A DNA stretch of 64,000 nucleotides from Aquimarina pacifica (GCF_000520955.1 NZ_JACC01000006.1:1-64000), one strand, 5' to 3'; shown: positions 22,556-34,047, numbered from the stretch's first letter. The notes: a model not told the origin generated them from the sequence alone. Translations and numbers: made by a program.

Positions 22556-22618
22556 TTTTCATCCAATCTATCGGGTAGTCCTATTTTAAGAAACAAAAAA
22601 GTAGATAAAAGATACGTT

Positions 22619-23296
22619 TTACATTTCTTCAAATACAATTACATCAACTTCTCCTGATAAGAATAGATCATTTTCTGTATCATTATTGTCACCTGCTATC
22701 TGTAATGAAAAGGAAAATATCAGTTGATTGGTTTCATCGTCAAAACTATAATCAGTAATCTCTATATTAGAAATGCCATCTCCATTGTTCAAGAAGGCGT
22801 CATTGATTATAAAGTACTTGTAGTCGCTAGAGACAACTAAATAATTCCAAAGTCCAACGTCAAGCTCAAAGGTTTCTGTTGTTTCTCCAAAGTTATTTAT
22901 CGTTAAGAAGATTTCACAACCCGGGTCTCCGGCAAAATCTTCTTCATGGGTTAAGAATCTAGTAAGATCAAAGGTATAATTATTATCGTTTGTAGTAAGG
23001 GTACTTATATTTTCTGCTAAAAGAGTACTGAATTTAAACTCTTCTGTCTTTGAAAAATCTACCCCATCGGGTCGTTTTCCTTCTATTAAAATTGAGATAC
23101 TTCCATATTGAGTAAGTTCTTCATAGCTCGCAGAATTTTCGCCATCAACTCCGTCAACTCCATTAGTACCATCAATTCCATTGATTCCTGAAGCACCAAA
23201 TGAACTTGTCCCATCAGTTCCATCTTCTCCTTCGCAATTCAAAAAGAAAAGAGCAAGACAACATAAAATTATTGTTTGTATTTTAAAATATTTCAT
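22619..23296 (-). CDS. Lipoprotein with short collagen-like segment, paralogue 1
   Basis: 225 residues. Lipobox FFLNC (Cys at about 20), then a collagen-like run of GxD/GxN triplets (GEDGTDG, GINGIDGTNGVDGVDGEN, residues about 22-52) and a C-terminal beta-rich domain with ITDYSFDDETNQLIFSFSL and a final SGEVDVIVFEEM. Surface-exposed or periplasmic lipoprotein of unknown role. Tandem with two paralogues. Confidence 0.8.
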   Translation of the reverse strand: MKYFKIQTIILCCLALFFLNCEGEDGTDGTSSFGASGINGIDGTNGVDGVDGENSASYEELTQYGSISILIEGKRPDGVDFSKTEEFKFSTLLAENISTLTTNDNNYTFDLTRFLTHEEDFAGDPGCEIFLTINNFGETTETFELDVGLWNYLVVSSDYKYFIINDAFLNNGDGISNIEITDYSFDDETNQLIFSFSLQIAGDNNDTENDLFLSGEVDVIVFEEM

Positions 23297-23317
23297 CCTT
23301 TATTTTTTTTGATTGTA

Positions 23318-24004
23318 TTAATTGGAATTTGTCGTCTCAATGAGATCTCTTAATAAAACATCGACCTCTCCAGATACAGTAAGCTCATTTCCTGTTTTGT
23401 TATTGGCAGGAGCTATACTAAAAGAATAAGAAAAAATAAGATGATTCGTCTCATCATTAAAACTATAATTAGTGATGTTGAGAGCCGTAATATCTTCTGA
23501 TTCGAAAATATCAGACCACAAAAAATATTTAAGATCCTCTGTAATAATTGTATAATTATCTATATAAAAGCTAAACTCAAAAGGTATAGCACTCTCTGAA
23601 TGGTTTGCTGTTAATGTAAAACCAATATTAGAGTTTCCAATTCTATCATTAGGAGCATTCTCAAATCGCGTCGCTACATAAATTGATGACTCTTCCTCGA
23701 TATCTACCTGCTCAAAAACAGTAATGAGGTCGGCTGATACAAAACCATATTCAAAAATTTCGTTGTTACTCAAAATTCTTCCATCTGGGAAGGTTCCCTC
23801 TAGATTCATCGTGATACTACCATATTGTAGTAAGTTTTCGTTGAAACCCAAACCATCTGTCCCATTGATACCATCTCTACCATCAATTCCATCTTCTCCA
23901 TTAATGGCAATCTCTGCATCCATCCCATCTTTACCATCCTCACAATTCGAAAGGAAAACTCCTAAACATAGGACAAGAGCGATTTTTATATAAAAAGTTT
24001 TCAT
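23318..24004 (-). CDS. Lipoprotein with short collagen-like segment, paralogue 2
   Basis: 228 residues. Lipobox VFLSNC, triplets GKDGMDAEI, GEDGIDGRDGINGTDGLG, then the same C-terminal domain as its neighbours (LNITNYSFNDETNHLIFSYSF, SGEVDVLL). Slightly shorter triplet run than paralogue 1. Gap to the next copy 52 bp. Confidence 0.8.
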   Translation of the reverse strand: MKTFYIKIALVLCLGVFLSNCEDGKDGMDAEIAINGEDGIDGRDGINGTDGLGFNENLLQYGSITMNLEGTFPDGRILSNNEIFEYGFVSADLITVFEQVDIEEESSIYVATRFENAPNDRIGNSNIGFTLTANHSESAIPFEFSFYIDNYTIITEDLKYFLWSDIFESEDITALNITNYSFNDETNHLIFSYSFSIAPANNKTGNELTVSGEVDVLLRDLIETTNSN

Positions 24005-24056
24005 TTTTGTTTTCTAATTAGAATAAAATTATCTTGTTTTTTAGTTATTCGAGATC

Positions 24057-24758
24057 TTAGTCTTCATAGAGGTCTTGATCAATTTTTTCCAAAACCGTGA
24101 CATCAACTTCTCCAGAAATGGATAGGTCATAATCCAAAAAGGCATCACTTTCTACATCTAGAGAAAAGGATAACTTTAGATGATTGGTAGGATCATCAAA
24201 GCTAAAATTAGTAATTTCGAAGTTTGAAACACCATCGGGAAAGGCTGTATGAAAAGTGTCTTCTGTTAAAAAGAAGTAATCAACCTTATCAAAAGCAATT
24301 CCATAATTTTTGAAACTCAAAGCTAACTCATACGATTCTGTAGATTCTCCCATATCAGTTACTGTTAATCGAAATATACAGAATGGAGCAAAATATATGT
24401 CATCCATACTACCCTGGAATCTCCGAAGATAAAAATGGGTTTCATTAGAATTAAATTCAACTTGATTAGTGTTCTCAACTAAATATGCACTAACCGAAGT
24501 GTACTTAAATTCGTCTGAATGGATAAAAGGTATTCCATCTGGTCGTGTGCCATCCAATGTAATAGAAATACCCCCATATTTGGTTAGTTCTTCAAACCCG
24601 AGACCATCGTTGCCGTCTGTCCCTACTGTGCCATCGATTCCATTAGTACCGTCTATACCGTTAATAATTAAACCATCTTCTCCATCTTCTCCATCACAAT
24701 GAGCAAAAAATACGGATAAACAACAGATCACAATAAAACGTAAGTATTTGTTTTTCAT
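24057..24758 (-). CDS. Lipoprotein with short collagen-like segment, paralogue 3
   Basis: 233 residues. Lipobox VFFAHC, triplets GEDGEDG, GIDGTNGIDGTVGTDGNDG, the conserved LTKYGGISITLDGTRPDGIP block and the C-terminal FEITNFSFDDPTNHLKLSFSL and SGEVDVTV. First of the three in transcription order. Confidence 0.8.
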   Translation of the reverse strand: MKNKYLRFIVICCLSVFFAHCDGEDGEDGLIINGIDGTNGIDGTVGTDGNDGLGFEELTKYGGISITLDGTRPDGIPFIHSDEFKYTSVSAYLVENTNQVEFNSNETHFYLRRFQGSMDDIYFAPFCIFRLTVTDMGESTESYELALSFKNYGIAFDKVDYFFLTEDTFHTAFPDGVSNFEITNFSFDDPTNHLKLSFSLDVESDAFLDYDLSISGEVDVTVLEKIDQDLYED

Positions 24759-25263
24759 TGATTTTAGAATTTCAAAAAAGTTATTACTTGTAAAATTTCA
24801 TGATAATTTATGTACTACGGATAAGAAAAATTCTTCGGGAAAAATTGATCTTAAACCTCTTCTCAAAAGAAATAAATCTATTAAATCTAATTTTTTGATT
24901 TAAGATTTTTTAAGGTTGCCGAAACTAGTAATTTTTGATTAAGGATATAGTTGGAATAACATTTTTTTGGGTTTCTATTAACGAAGTTGGTTAATCACGG
25001 TATACAGGGAGGTAATAGAAATAATATTTTTCTATATCTCTTTTTTACTTCGAAATCAAGGCTATAAAAAACTTGAGTTAAAATGTGATTTCTGATGAAT
25101 TAAACACCTAATCATTAATGGATAAAGGATATTAACTTATCTATTTAGAAGGATTAATCGCTGTACTTAAAACATCAGTACTCAGTAAGCAAAAGTAACA
25201 AAGTCATTGCTAACGAATGTGTGAAAGCTTGGATATGCCTGCGGTGAATTTTATTCACTATCC
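24759..25263. other. Intergenic gap, nothing recognised
   Basis: 505 bp of AT-rich sequence between the lipoprotein array (whose promoter must lie near its left end) and the DUF3160 gene. I find no RNA gene, no ORF with support and no clear repeat. Confidence 0.6.
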
Positions 25264-27663
25264 TCAATATCTAAACTCCATGTGTCCTTTTAAAGGTTTT
25301 GTACCCGTATTGATTATGGGCTGAATCCATTGAGGTCTGTCTGGAATTTGGTTATTCTTTATTTGGTTTCTCCATTCTTCATCATTAAAGATTTTTCCGG
25401 TAAATTCGTAATACGAAAATACCGATCCACGGGCAATATGATATTCGCCTTTTATCGGAACTATTACATATATATCATCTGAATGACCTACAGCTACATT
25501 AAGATTTACTTGATTATAACTATATACATCAGCAATCAAAGCCATTGATTTTTCGCGCTCTGGGAGATGATCTGTTTCTAACAATCCTAATAATATATAT
25601 TCGATGGTTCCTCCTATGTAATGCAATTCGTTATATTCTTCTGCAGTGATTTCTCTTCCTTCAATCTGTTTATAAGCAACCAATTTTAATAGTTCTCCTA
25701 CCTCTTTTATCCGTCTTAATTCACTTTTATAACTGGACTCAAATTCTGAAAAATTTTCTAACCAATCCACCAATTCTAGTGCTGTGTCCCAAAATTTTAA
25801 ATTTGGTTCTACATAACTATAGTGTTTTGGCGGCTCTGGCCCTCCTCCCTGTCCGGATTCTGCCGCAAATGGTTTTTCTTGATATAAAATCAAATCATGT
25901 TTGATATGCGTCCAAGATGCCAGCGAAGTTGATAATTCTTTCCTATTATAAGCATCAGTTTTCATATAATCTGGATAATTATCTTGCTCTGATGATGCCG
26001 ATAATGCTGTATGCACTCCCTTAAAGCCATAATTATGTTCCCAATCCTTAAAAGTGCTAAACTGTTCCTGAAGCTTTTTTAATCTCATACCATATTCTGA
26101 CCATTTTTCTTCTTCATTATACTCCTCTACTAGTATTTTTTTTGCTGTTTTATTATTAAAAACTGTGGGGATATCTAATCCATTAGGAAATGGTCTTTTG
26201 GATTGCGCTCCATCAACATGTACTAACTTTGAAAAAATCTCACCACTCAAAGAATAGGTGCTTGATAGAAAAAACATTCTTTTAATTTCCTTTTCTGGTG
26301 TTTTAAACGATTTTCCGAATACTTGTTTTATTTTTTCTTTCTCTAAATCATCAAGTTGATTCGCTATCTTAGTTATATGATCATCAGAAAGGGCATCAGT
26401 AAGAGTTTGCACAACTAATAACTTCATAATATCTGAAAGTGACAGATTATCTTCTTGCCCAGCTAATTTTTCTATAACAGAAACATACTCATTGTATTTT
26501 CGGTATAAATCATTGTCGCTTTTTATGACATAGGCAAATGTTATTAATCCTTTTAGTTGTTCTTTATTTTTTAGATTAATACCATTAAGGCTCATCCACT
26601 TAAAGGCTTTAAAATATTTTTGAAGAGTGTCACTTTTAGTATAATGCCCTCTTGGTTTTAATTCTTTATAACTCACTAAGCTATTCGGTATAAACTCTGC
26701 TTTGCCGCTTTGATTGTCAATATTATTTTTTTCTAAAGCAAATATCGATTTGTATGACTCTGGAACAACGACTTTATCTTCACCTATGGCATATTGTGCC
26801 AATGCACTGTACATTTTCGCCCAATCTACAGTCTTTAAAAATTGCGAATGTTCTATTTTGGACAATTTATCAAGATTCTCAGTAGCTCCTTTTAAAATTG
26901 ATTTTAGTTGACCATACATATAATTCTCATCTAACTTTTCTAAACTTCTAGAGAAATACTTATGTAGTATAAACAGGTATAAATCGGTAGTAATATAGTG
27001 CGGGATATACTGGTAGGCATTCTCATCATATGCATAAAAAGGCATGGCTCTATTTGCTTCTAAGATGCTAAAATTCTGGTCTTTGAAATCTTTCTCTATG
27101 CTTTCAGGAATTTTTTCGAATTGCTTTTTATTTACGACTAAATCTGAATTATATAATTGTAATTTCCCGTTGGCTATCTTTTTATGTTCCTTTCTTCTTT
27201 TTTCTTCATCAAGAATCTTATTAATTAACTCTTTCTCTTCTTCATTAAGTACGACCTCAAAATCATCAACATCGAATATTGGCATGTACCACTCTTCTTT
27301 ATTAAAATGTCCTCTCAAAAAACCATCATTAAATAAGTGTCCATTACGAGCATATATTTCGTTTCTCAATAGTCGTAATTCATCATATGGCAATGTCGAT
27401 AAATCGTCTGGAAAATCGGGACTCCAAGGCTGATATTCCATACCCTCCCAACTGTAAAACTCTTTGATATGAGGTATTTCGTAATACTCTCTTAAATACT
27501 CTTTATCTGTAAACAACTCTGCATTGAATTCTTCAATTGATTCTCTATCCTCTGCTTTCGTTGTATCAGGTTTTTCTTCTTTGTCTTGTCTACTTTTATT
27601 TTTACAACTTATGCTAAAAGAAAGAAGTACAAATAAAAAAACAATAATCTGGTTAGTTTTCAT
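25264..27663 (-). CDS. YARHG-DUF3160 lipoprotein
   Basis: 799 residues. Lipoprotein signal (FSISCKNKSRQ, Cys at 20), a YARHG domain (about residues 85-130: YDELRLLRNEIYARNGHLF then FNKEEWYMPIF) and a long DUF3160 region to the C-terminus (MPFYAYDENAYQYIPHYITTD, ASWTHIKHDLILY). Family members are large periplasmic or cell-wall-facing proteins of unknown function. It overlaps the CapA-like gene by 11 bp and they are probably one operon. Confidence 0.85.
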   Translation of the reverse strand: MKTNQIIVFLFVLLSFSISCKNKSRQDKEEKPDTTKAEDRESIEEFNAELFTDKEYLREYYEIPHIKEFYSWEGMEYQPWSPDFPDDLSTLPYDELRLLRNEIYARNGHLFNDGFLRGHFNKEEWYMPIFDVDDFEVVLNEEEKELINKILDEEKRRKEHKKIANGKLQLYNSDLVVNKKQFEKIPESIEKDFKDQNFSILEANRAMPFYAYDENAYQYIPHYITTDLYLFILHKYFSRSLEKLDENYMYGQLKSILKGATENLDKLSKIEHSQFLKTVDWAKMYSALAQYAIGEDKVVVPESYKSIFALEKNNIDNQSGKAEFIPNSLVSYKELKPRGHYTKSDTLQKYFKAFKWMSLNGINLKNKEQLKGLITFAYVIKSDNDLYRKYNEYVSVIEKLAGQEDNLSLSDIMKLLVVQTLTDALSDDHITKIANQLDDLEKEKIKQVFGKSFKTPEKEIKRMFFLSSTYSLSGEIFSKLVHVDGAQSKRPFPNGLDIPTVFNNKTAKKILVEEYNEEEKWSEYGMRLKKLQEQFSTFKDWEHNYGFKGVHTALSASSEQDNYPDYMKTDAYNRKELSTSLASWTHIKHDLILYQEKPFAAESGQGGGPEPPKHYSYVEPNLKFWDTALELVDWLENFSEFESSYKSELRRIKEVGELLKLVAYKQIEGREITAEEYNELHYIGGTIEYILLGLLETDHLPEREKSMALIADVYSYNQVNLNVAVGHSDDIYVIVPIKGEYHIARGSVFSYYEFTGKIFNDEEWRNQIKNNQIPDRPQWIQPIINTGTKPLKGHMEFRY

Positions 27664-29107
27664 GACTATTAGCTTGATTTGTGATTAATCCGAACCCAAA
27701 GTCATCCCACTCATAAGTTCTATAATATCGTTTTCCTTTTTTATCTATTTCGATAGTGGAAAGATAATTAAAATCTTGATTGCTATAGGTATCAAAATTT
27801 TGGACATCGTCAATAAATTTTGTTCCTAACCAAAGTGGTTTTAAACTTTTATTTTGATAACTATAAATATTAATCCTTTTCCTGTATACGGGATCAAAAT
27901 TTACTTTCTTACTTATTCCCAAAAGTAGATCTATTACTCCGTCATTATTAATATCCGAAAACTGCATTTCTGATAAATCACCATGAAGTCTTACGGTATT
28001 TGAAGCATTATCTGGTGTCTCCAATTTTATTACATGCGTACCTGTCTTCATACGTTTTACCATAGACAATATCGTATCTGCAGACGCTATCCAAAGGCTA
28101 GTATTTTCTTTAAAATCTACTTTACTGAGAGGCTTTAATAACCAATCATCTTGCATTTCTAAAGCACAGACTTTATCAGAAAAAGATAAAAACTTTTTTA
28201 TTTGAACATGCTGTTCTTCTTTATTTAAATTAAAAGGAAAATACCTTTTTATCTGTATCGGTGTTAGATATATCTCCTCGATCTTATCTTTAATAGAAAA
28301 TCTAATAGTATAAGAAAAATCGGTATTGGGTAAATATGCATCTGCAATATAATTACCTAAACTATAAAATACAGGAACATCTTCAATAAACTCTATCGTC
28401 TGAACTACATGTGGGTGATGCCCAATAATGGCATCTACACCCGCATCAACTAGTTCTTTTGCTAATTCTCTTTGCCACCTCTCTGGTGTTGACTGTAATT
28501 CTAGCCCCCAATGAATGTAAACTATTAATGGTAGTAAGGGTTCTTCTTTAGAAAACTTCTTAACGCTATTTTTTAATTCTCTAACCGAAGAAATACATAA
28601 CTTATCATTATGTGTTGTTAAGGAAGCTGCTAATACCGCACAAGAATACTTTCCTTTTTTTAATATTTGTGGCGAGCATTCATTGCCAAGCGTTATAATA
28701 TTATTTTCTTTGAGCGCTTCTATTGTATCCTTAAAGCCTTTTTCTTTATAATCATAACTATGATTATTTGCGACAGATACATGAGTAACACCTCCTTCTG
28801 ATAACAAAGCTGCTTTTTTGTGACTTACATTAAAATTAAAAACATCATTTTGATGGTCATCTGTATTTGTAAATGTTCCTTCATAATTAACAACCAAAAA
28901 ATCTTCTGACACTACCTTTTGCAAAGCACTAATTAATAAGGAATCACCATGAAGATTCATCTGATCCTTAACGCCTCTGTCTAAAATTACGTCACCAGTA
29001 AACTGTATACTCATTTCTGACCTCTTGTTTTGGCAAGAAGTCAGAATACTAAGTATAAGTAGTAAAGCTCTAACTACTTTTATAGTGTCTTTAAAAAATA
29101 TTGACAT
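27653..29107 (-). CDS. CapA-family (PGA_cap) metallophosphatase-fold lipoprotein
   Basis: 484 residues. Lipoprotein signal (SILTSCQNK), then the CapA fold: IQFTGDVILDRGV, VNYEGTFTN, VSVANNHSYDY, HWGLELQSTP, IGHHPHVVQTIEF and PVFYSLGNYI, all the metal-site motifs of the poly-gamma-glutamate synthesis/export protein family. The C-terminal 130 residues hold an FG-GAP-like calcium motif (DINNDGVIDLLLGI). No CapB/CapC partner nearby, so a poly-gamma-glutamate role is not supported; hydrolysis of some cell-surface polymer is possible. Confidence 0.85.
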   Translation of the reverse strand: MSIFFKDTIKVVRALLLILSILTSCQNKRSEMSIQFTGDVILDRGVKDQMNLHGDSLLISALQKVVSEDFLVVNYEGTFTNTDDHQNDVFNFNVSHKKAALLSEGGVTHVSVANNHSYDYKEKGFKDTIEALKENNIITLGNECSPQILKKGKYSCAVLAASLTTHNDKLCISSVRELKNSVKKFSKEEPLLPLIVYIHWGLELQSTPERWQRELAKELVDAGVDAIIGHHPHVVQTIEFIEDVPVFYSLGNYIADAYLPNTDFSYTIRFSIKDKIEEIYLTPIQIKRYFPFNLNKEEQHVQIKKFLSFSDKVCALEMQDDWLLKPLSKVDFKENTSLWIASADTILSMVKRMKTGTHVIKLETPDNASNTVRLHGDLSEMQFSDINNDGVIDLLLGISKKVNFDPVYRKRINIYSYQNKSLKPLWLGTKFIDDVQNFDTYSNQDFNYLSTIEIDKKGKRYYRTYEWDDFGFGLITNQANSHEN

Positions 29108-29126
29108 TTAGTTTATTTATCTAAAA

Positions 29127-29494
29127 TTACCATATTGGTTGCAGGGTAACTTTAGTTTCATCAATCCCAATAAAATGGGAGGTCCAACAATCTGCTACTA
29201 AAATACCTATTTCATTTTTACACTGTGGACAAACTTGATTTAGTTCTCCAAATTGACTCGGTCCGCAACATCCTTGAAATCTTAATGAATCTTCATGATC
29301 TATAAGTAATAAACTTTTGGAATGTACAAGATACTTAATAGGGAAATCAAAATTATAATTTGCCTTATCTGTTCTTACATATTCCCATGCTGGTAAAAGT
29401 TCTTGTCCATCACCATACTGCACATCGATATATTTAGACTCTTGTAATGCTCTGGAGTGTATACGATACTTACATTTTTTACAATACAGTTCCA

Positions 29495-29495
<1 letters not shown>
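29127..29495 (-). CDS. Small zinc-ribbon protein next to rtcB
   Basis: 122 residues with two Cys pairs (CKKC at 5-8 and CPQC at about 88-91) plus FQGCCGPS, likely one zinc site. No family recognised. The ATG overlaps the rtcB stop region by one base, so it is translated with the ligase. It may be a substrate- or protein-binding accessory to that ligase; inference. Confidence 0.65.
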
Positions 29496-30907
<1,412 letters not shown>

Positions 30908-30932
30908 TTATGAGACAAAAGTGAAATCCTTC

Positions 30933-30951
30933 TACGCAATCATTTTGCGTA
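30933..30951. promoter_or_regulatory. 19-bp palindromic operator upstream of rtcB
   Basis: TACGCAATCATTTTGCGTA, perfect 7+7 inverted repeat, 37 bp before the rtcB ATG. On the minus strand it runs into GATTTCACTTTTGT, a block shared with the site at 10510. Position over the promoter suggests repression. Confidence 0.85.
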
Positions 30952-31291
30952 CTTTTAAAAATAGAAACCATTTATTAGTTTAATTGCAAATAAAATACAC
31001 AAAAGCTTTTGACACGAATAATAAGTTCCTAATGTATATGTTCTCCCTTGTCATTTTGTTACTTCTTTTAGTTTTACTAAATGTTGACTAATTTGTGAGG
31101 TTGATTGACCAAAATTTGATGTTTCAATTTTGTTTTTTTGTACTACTAGTTTTTAATCAATTAGTGACAATGCGTAGCATATAGAAATATTCATTTGCAA
31201 TATTTTATTTGGATCTAGAATATCATAAAAAAATAAGATGAAGCATTTAGAAATGTAAGAATTAGAATCAAACGACTAAAATCCAGAAATA

Positions 31292-32041
31292 TTGAAAGCA
31301 ATTATTTTAGAACATGAGCTAGTAAGTGCCCAAAGATTAACAAAGCTTATCCTAGAAATTGCCCCTGAAATCAAAATCATTAAAACACTCAAATCTGTTA
31401 AAGAAGCTGCACTTTTTTTTTCAAACCATAACCAACCTGATTTAATTTTTGCAGATGTTCAATTCTCAGACGGACTTGTTTTTGAGGTTTTTGAAAAATT
31501 TGAATTAAAGTCACCAATTATTATTACTACTGCTTTTAGTAAATACGCAATCAGAGCGATCAAAATATCTGCTATCGCATATATTTTAAAACCATTAGGG
31601 TCCCGTGAATTAAGAGAAGCTATTATGAAAGCTAAGCATATAAATGAAAAAAATAATTTCATCCAAAACTCTTTGCTAAGTCTAAACCATAATCTAAAAG
31701 AATCAAAAACATACCTAAAAAAAATCCTAATCGGAGATGCCTGTGGATATTTCGTAGTAAATGTTGAGGATATTATTAAGTGTCGATCAGAAAAAAATTA
31801 CACCATATTTTTTCTAAAAGACGGAAAAGAGATTGTGTCATCAAAAACATTAAAAGAATATGAAAAGCTGTTGATTGACTGTAATTTTATCAGGGTACAT
31901 AAATCAAATCTTATCAATTTAGAATGCATAAAACAGTATCTGAGAGGAGAAGGAGGTTCTGTTATTTTATCTGATGGGAGTGAAGTTGAGGTTTCTAGGC
32001 GTAAAAAAGGAGATTTGCTTACCGCTTTATCTAAGGGTTAA
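31292..32041 (+). CDS. LytTR-family response regulator
   Basis: 249 residues: receiver domain (about 1-120) with phospho-acceptor Asp in LIFADVQFSDG, Thr in IIITTAF and Lys in AYILKPLG, then a C-terminal LytTR DNA-binding domain (about 145-245; IKCRSEKNYTIFFL, FIRVHKSNLINL). The usual double-Asp start is LEHE here, so the metal site is altered. The only fitting start is a TTG at 31292. No histidine kinase adjoins it, so its partner is elsewhere. Terminator follows. Confidence 0.85.
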   Translation: MKAIILEHELVSAQRLTKLILEIAPEIKIIKTLKSVKEAALFFSNHNQPDLIFADVQFSDGLVFEVFEKFELKSPIIITTAFSKYAIRAIKISAIAYILKPLGSRELREAIMKAKHINEKNNFIQNSLLSLNHNLKESKTYLKKILIGDACGYFVVNVEDIIKCRSEKNYTIFFLKDGKEIVSSKTLKEYEKLLIDCNFIRVHKSNLINLECIKQYLRGEGGSVILSDGSEVEVSRRKKGDLLTALSKG

Positions 32042-32051
32042 GTATATAAAT

Positions 32052-32091
32052 TCTTAAAAACTCCTCCAAAATTAGGAGGAATTTTTAAGAA
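32052..32091 (+). terminator. Intrinsic terminator after the LytTR gene
   Basis: TCTTAAAAACTCCTCC, short loop, GGAGGAATTTTTAAGA: a long stem with T run. Confidence 0.85.
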
Positions 32092-32125
32092 TCTGAGATA
32101 TTGATTTCAATCAATAATTTTGAAC

Positions 32126-33349
32126 TTAATTAATAGGAATATTCCCTGCGCATAGTTCATCAGTATGATTCGTCTTAATTTGGCCCCAAATCCAGCAATC
32201 AATGTGATCCCAAGTTTGTAGTGATGGGACTTTATAAATGGCATAAAATCGATTATTGACATTGGATATATTCTGTATATAATTATTAGCAAAAACAGTA
32301 TAACTACGGGATGAAGAACCTATCTCTCCACATTTACCAAAATTTATATCACCACTTACCCAAAAACCAACCTTATAAGGATTCCATGATACCCAAATAG
32401 GAATTCCAAATAAAAGATTTCTTTGTTTATATGTTCCTTTTACTATATAATATTGATTTCTGTTGTAACCTACTATGGGTCTATCACAATATGAACTGCA
32501 TTCATCAATTATTTTCATGCTGTACGGATCCATACAATCAGGATCTGGCGGGCAATCTCCATAAATTGGAGTAGACGTATAATATAGATCTACTGTTGCA
32601 TTAATTTTGTGTGTTGCAACCCCAATGGTTAATGTATTATTTTTGAAAGTATCTGATTTTGAAAAAGATGTAACCTTATTAGAATTAGAAACCTGTCCTC
32701 CCTGAATAGAAATTTCTTGTACAATAATATTTTGTTTACTATTTGATTTTGATGTACTATTCAGTAATGCTATTTTATCACTATCCCCATCAGTAATTAT
32801 TTTATAATTATCTTCATTATATTGATATAAATCTCCTGCTACTTTTAATATTCCATTGTTATTCACCAAATAACTCAATTCTCCTGAGAAAATCTTAAGA
32901 TTATCAATGAGTCCATCCTCAGTAAAATTAATCATATGAGCATATTCTTCAATTACATCCGGACGATTGAGAGTAATATAATTTGAAAGAGCCTCAGCGC
33001 TTTTAATATTCAACTTATCTCCCTCTTTCGATAATTCATCCAAAAATTCTGCTTCTGCGCTTATTAACTTATCATAAGTAATATGCATAGGATCGAAACC
33101 AAACTGATCTAACCATGCTTGTATCTCGCTATATTCAGCATTTTGGATAAAATCTTTTATTTGCTCCAACACTTCGGGTGATTCGAATTCTAGAAATTCT
33201 CCGTTATACCGAACCAATCTATCTTCACTGTAAACAAACTTACTAGTTTGATTTTTTACGGGTTCTTGTTCATCTATTACCGGTTCGGAACAGGAATAAA
33301 TACTGCATATTGCAATACATATTGTTAGCGTTTTTTTTAAAATATTCAT
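32126..33349 (-). CDS. Lipoprotein of unknown function
   Basis: 407 residues from the ATG at 33349 (MNILKKTLTICIAICSIYSC, lipobox Cys at 20); a start 14 codons further up would bury the signal. The middle is rich in Ser, Asn and Lys; the C-terminal 160 residues hold several Cys (GDCPPDPDC, IDECSSYCDRP, CGEIGSS) and aromatic strands, suggesting a small disulfide-bonded beta domain. I do not recognise a family. Confidence 0.65.
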   Translation of the reverse strand: MNILKKTLTICIAICSIYSCSEPVIDEQEPVKNQTSKFVYSEDRLVRYNGEFLEFESPEVLEQIKDFIQNAEYSEIQAWLDQFGFDPMHITYDKLISAEAEFLDELSKEGDKLNIKSAEALSNYITLNRPDVIEEYAHMINFTEDGLIDNLKIFSGELSYLVNNNGILKVAGDLYQYNEDNYKIITDGDSDKIALLNSTSKSNSKQNIIVQEISIQGGQVSNSNKVTSFSKSDTFKNNTLTIGVATHKINATVDLYYTSTPIYGDCPPDPDCMDPYSMKIIDECSSYCDRPIVGYNRNQYYIVKGTYKQRNLLFGIPIWVSWNPYKVGFWVSGDINFGKCGEIGSSSRSYTVFANNYIQNISNVNNRFYAIYKVPSLQTWDHIDCWIWGQIKTNHTDELCAGNIPIN

Positions 33350-33532
33350 TTGTATGAGTTTTAAATTGTAATTTGAATTATGGTTGAGCATCCTCTGATC
33401 AAAGAATACACTAAAAGTAAACTGGAAACACCTATTAGTTTGACGAGTTTTATTGAGCGGTCATTAATCTTGAACGTTCGGATGTTCTGAGTTAATTAAT
33501 GGAGAATCATATTTAAGGAAAAGTTCAGAAAC

Positions 33533-33554
33533 AAAGAAAGCGCCTCTAAGCGCT
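33533..33554 (-). terminator. Weak terminator of the S24-like gene
   Basis: Minus strand AGCGC, 6-nt loop, GCGCT then TTTCTTTG, right after the stop at 33559. Confidence 0.55.
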
Positions 33555-33558
33555 CATA

Positions 33559-33855
33559 TTACAATGGTAAAATTTCTATTACTTTACCATATACATTTTT
33601 AGTCCATCCGTTTAGATGTCCTCGATTATTACCTATTAGTAATCCTCGTTTTTCGTTCTTACCTTTTACTAAATGAGTAAAACAATTACCTCTTACTTTA
33701 CAATACACGATATCACCTTCTTTGCAATCTTCCCATTGTATGGGGCTTAACAAAACCGGTTGTTTCGACTTAAGAATAGGCAACATAGAATTCCCTGGTT
33801 CTTTTGAGATAATGGTTTCTCCGTTCAGTAGCTTTTGAATTTTCCAATTCATCAT
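33559..33855 (-). CDS. S24/LexA-like peptidase-fold small protein
   Basis: 98 residues. KEPGNSMLPILKSKQPVLLSP carries the Gly-x-Ser-Met-x-Pro signature of S24/S26 peptidases (nucleophile Ser in GNSM), followed by DIVYCKVRG and LLIGNNRGHLNGW; the catalytic Lys would be one of KGKNEKRG. No DNA-binding domain, so it resembles the free-standing S24-type proteins found beside regulators. Divergent from the WYL gene. A role in cleaving or relieving a repressor is possible but not shown. Confidence 0.7.
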   Translation of the reverse strand: MMNWKIQKLLNGETIISKEPGNSMLPILKSKQPVLLSPIQWEDCKEGDIVYCKVRGNCFTHLVKGKNEKRGLLIGNNRGHLNGWTKNVYGKVIEILPL

Positions 33856-33919
33856 TTTATAGTATTTAAATTAAACATAAATTCAAAGACTACTAACTAG
33901 CATAAATGATCAAGAACAT

Positions 33920-33933
33920 TGCGCTTTTGCGCA
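33920..33933. promoter_or_regulatory. Palindrome TGCGC-TTTT-GCGCA before the S24-like gene
   Basis: Lies next to a TATATTTG -7 element on the minus strand, about 65 bp before the start. Core bases (GCGCAAAAGCGCA on the minus strand) resemble the TACGCAA family of sites. Confidence 0.45.
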
Positions 33934-33989
33934 TAGCAAATATAAGGATCTTATTATCAATTAAAAAAAAAATCAATTTTCACAATATT

Positions 33990-34008
33990 TACGCAGGCAG
34001 AATACGTA
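33990..34008. promoter_or_regulatory. Degenerate operator upstream of the WYL gene
   Basis: TACGCAGGCAGAATACGTA: same 19-bp length and outer bases as the sites at 10510 and 30933, with a changed centre. 39 bp before the ATG. Confidence 0.5.
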
Positions 34009-34047
34009 GTTAAAAATTATTTTTATTTTACATCAAATATCTTAGAT

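Noticed and set aside
23090-24660. CRISPR-like short repeats
   Set aside because: They are codons for Gly-x-x triplets in the three collagen-like lipoproteins.
27653-29107. Poly-gamma-glutamate capsule locus
   Set aside because: Only the CapA-type fold is present; no CapB or CapC gene is near.
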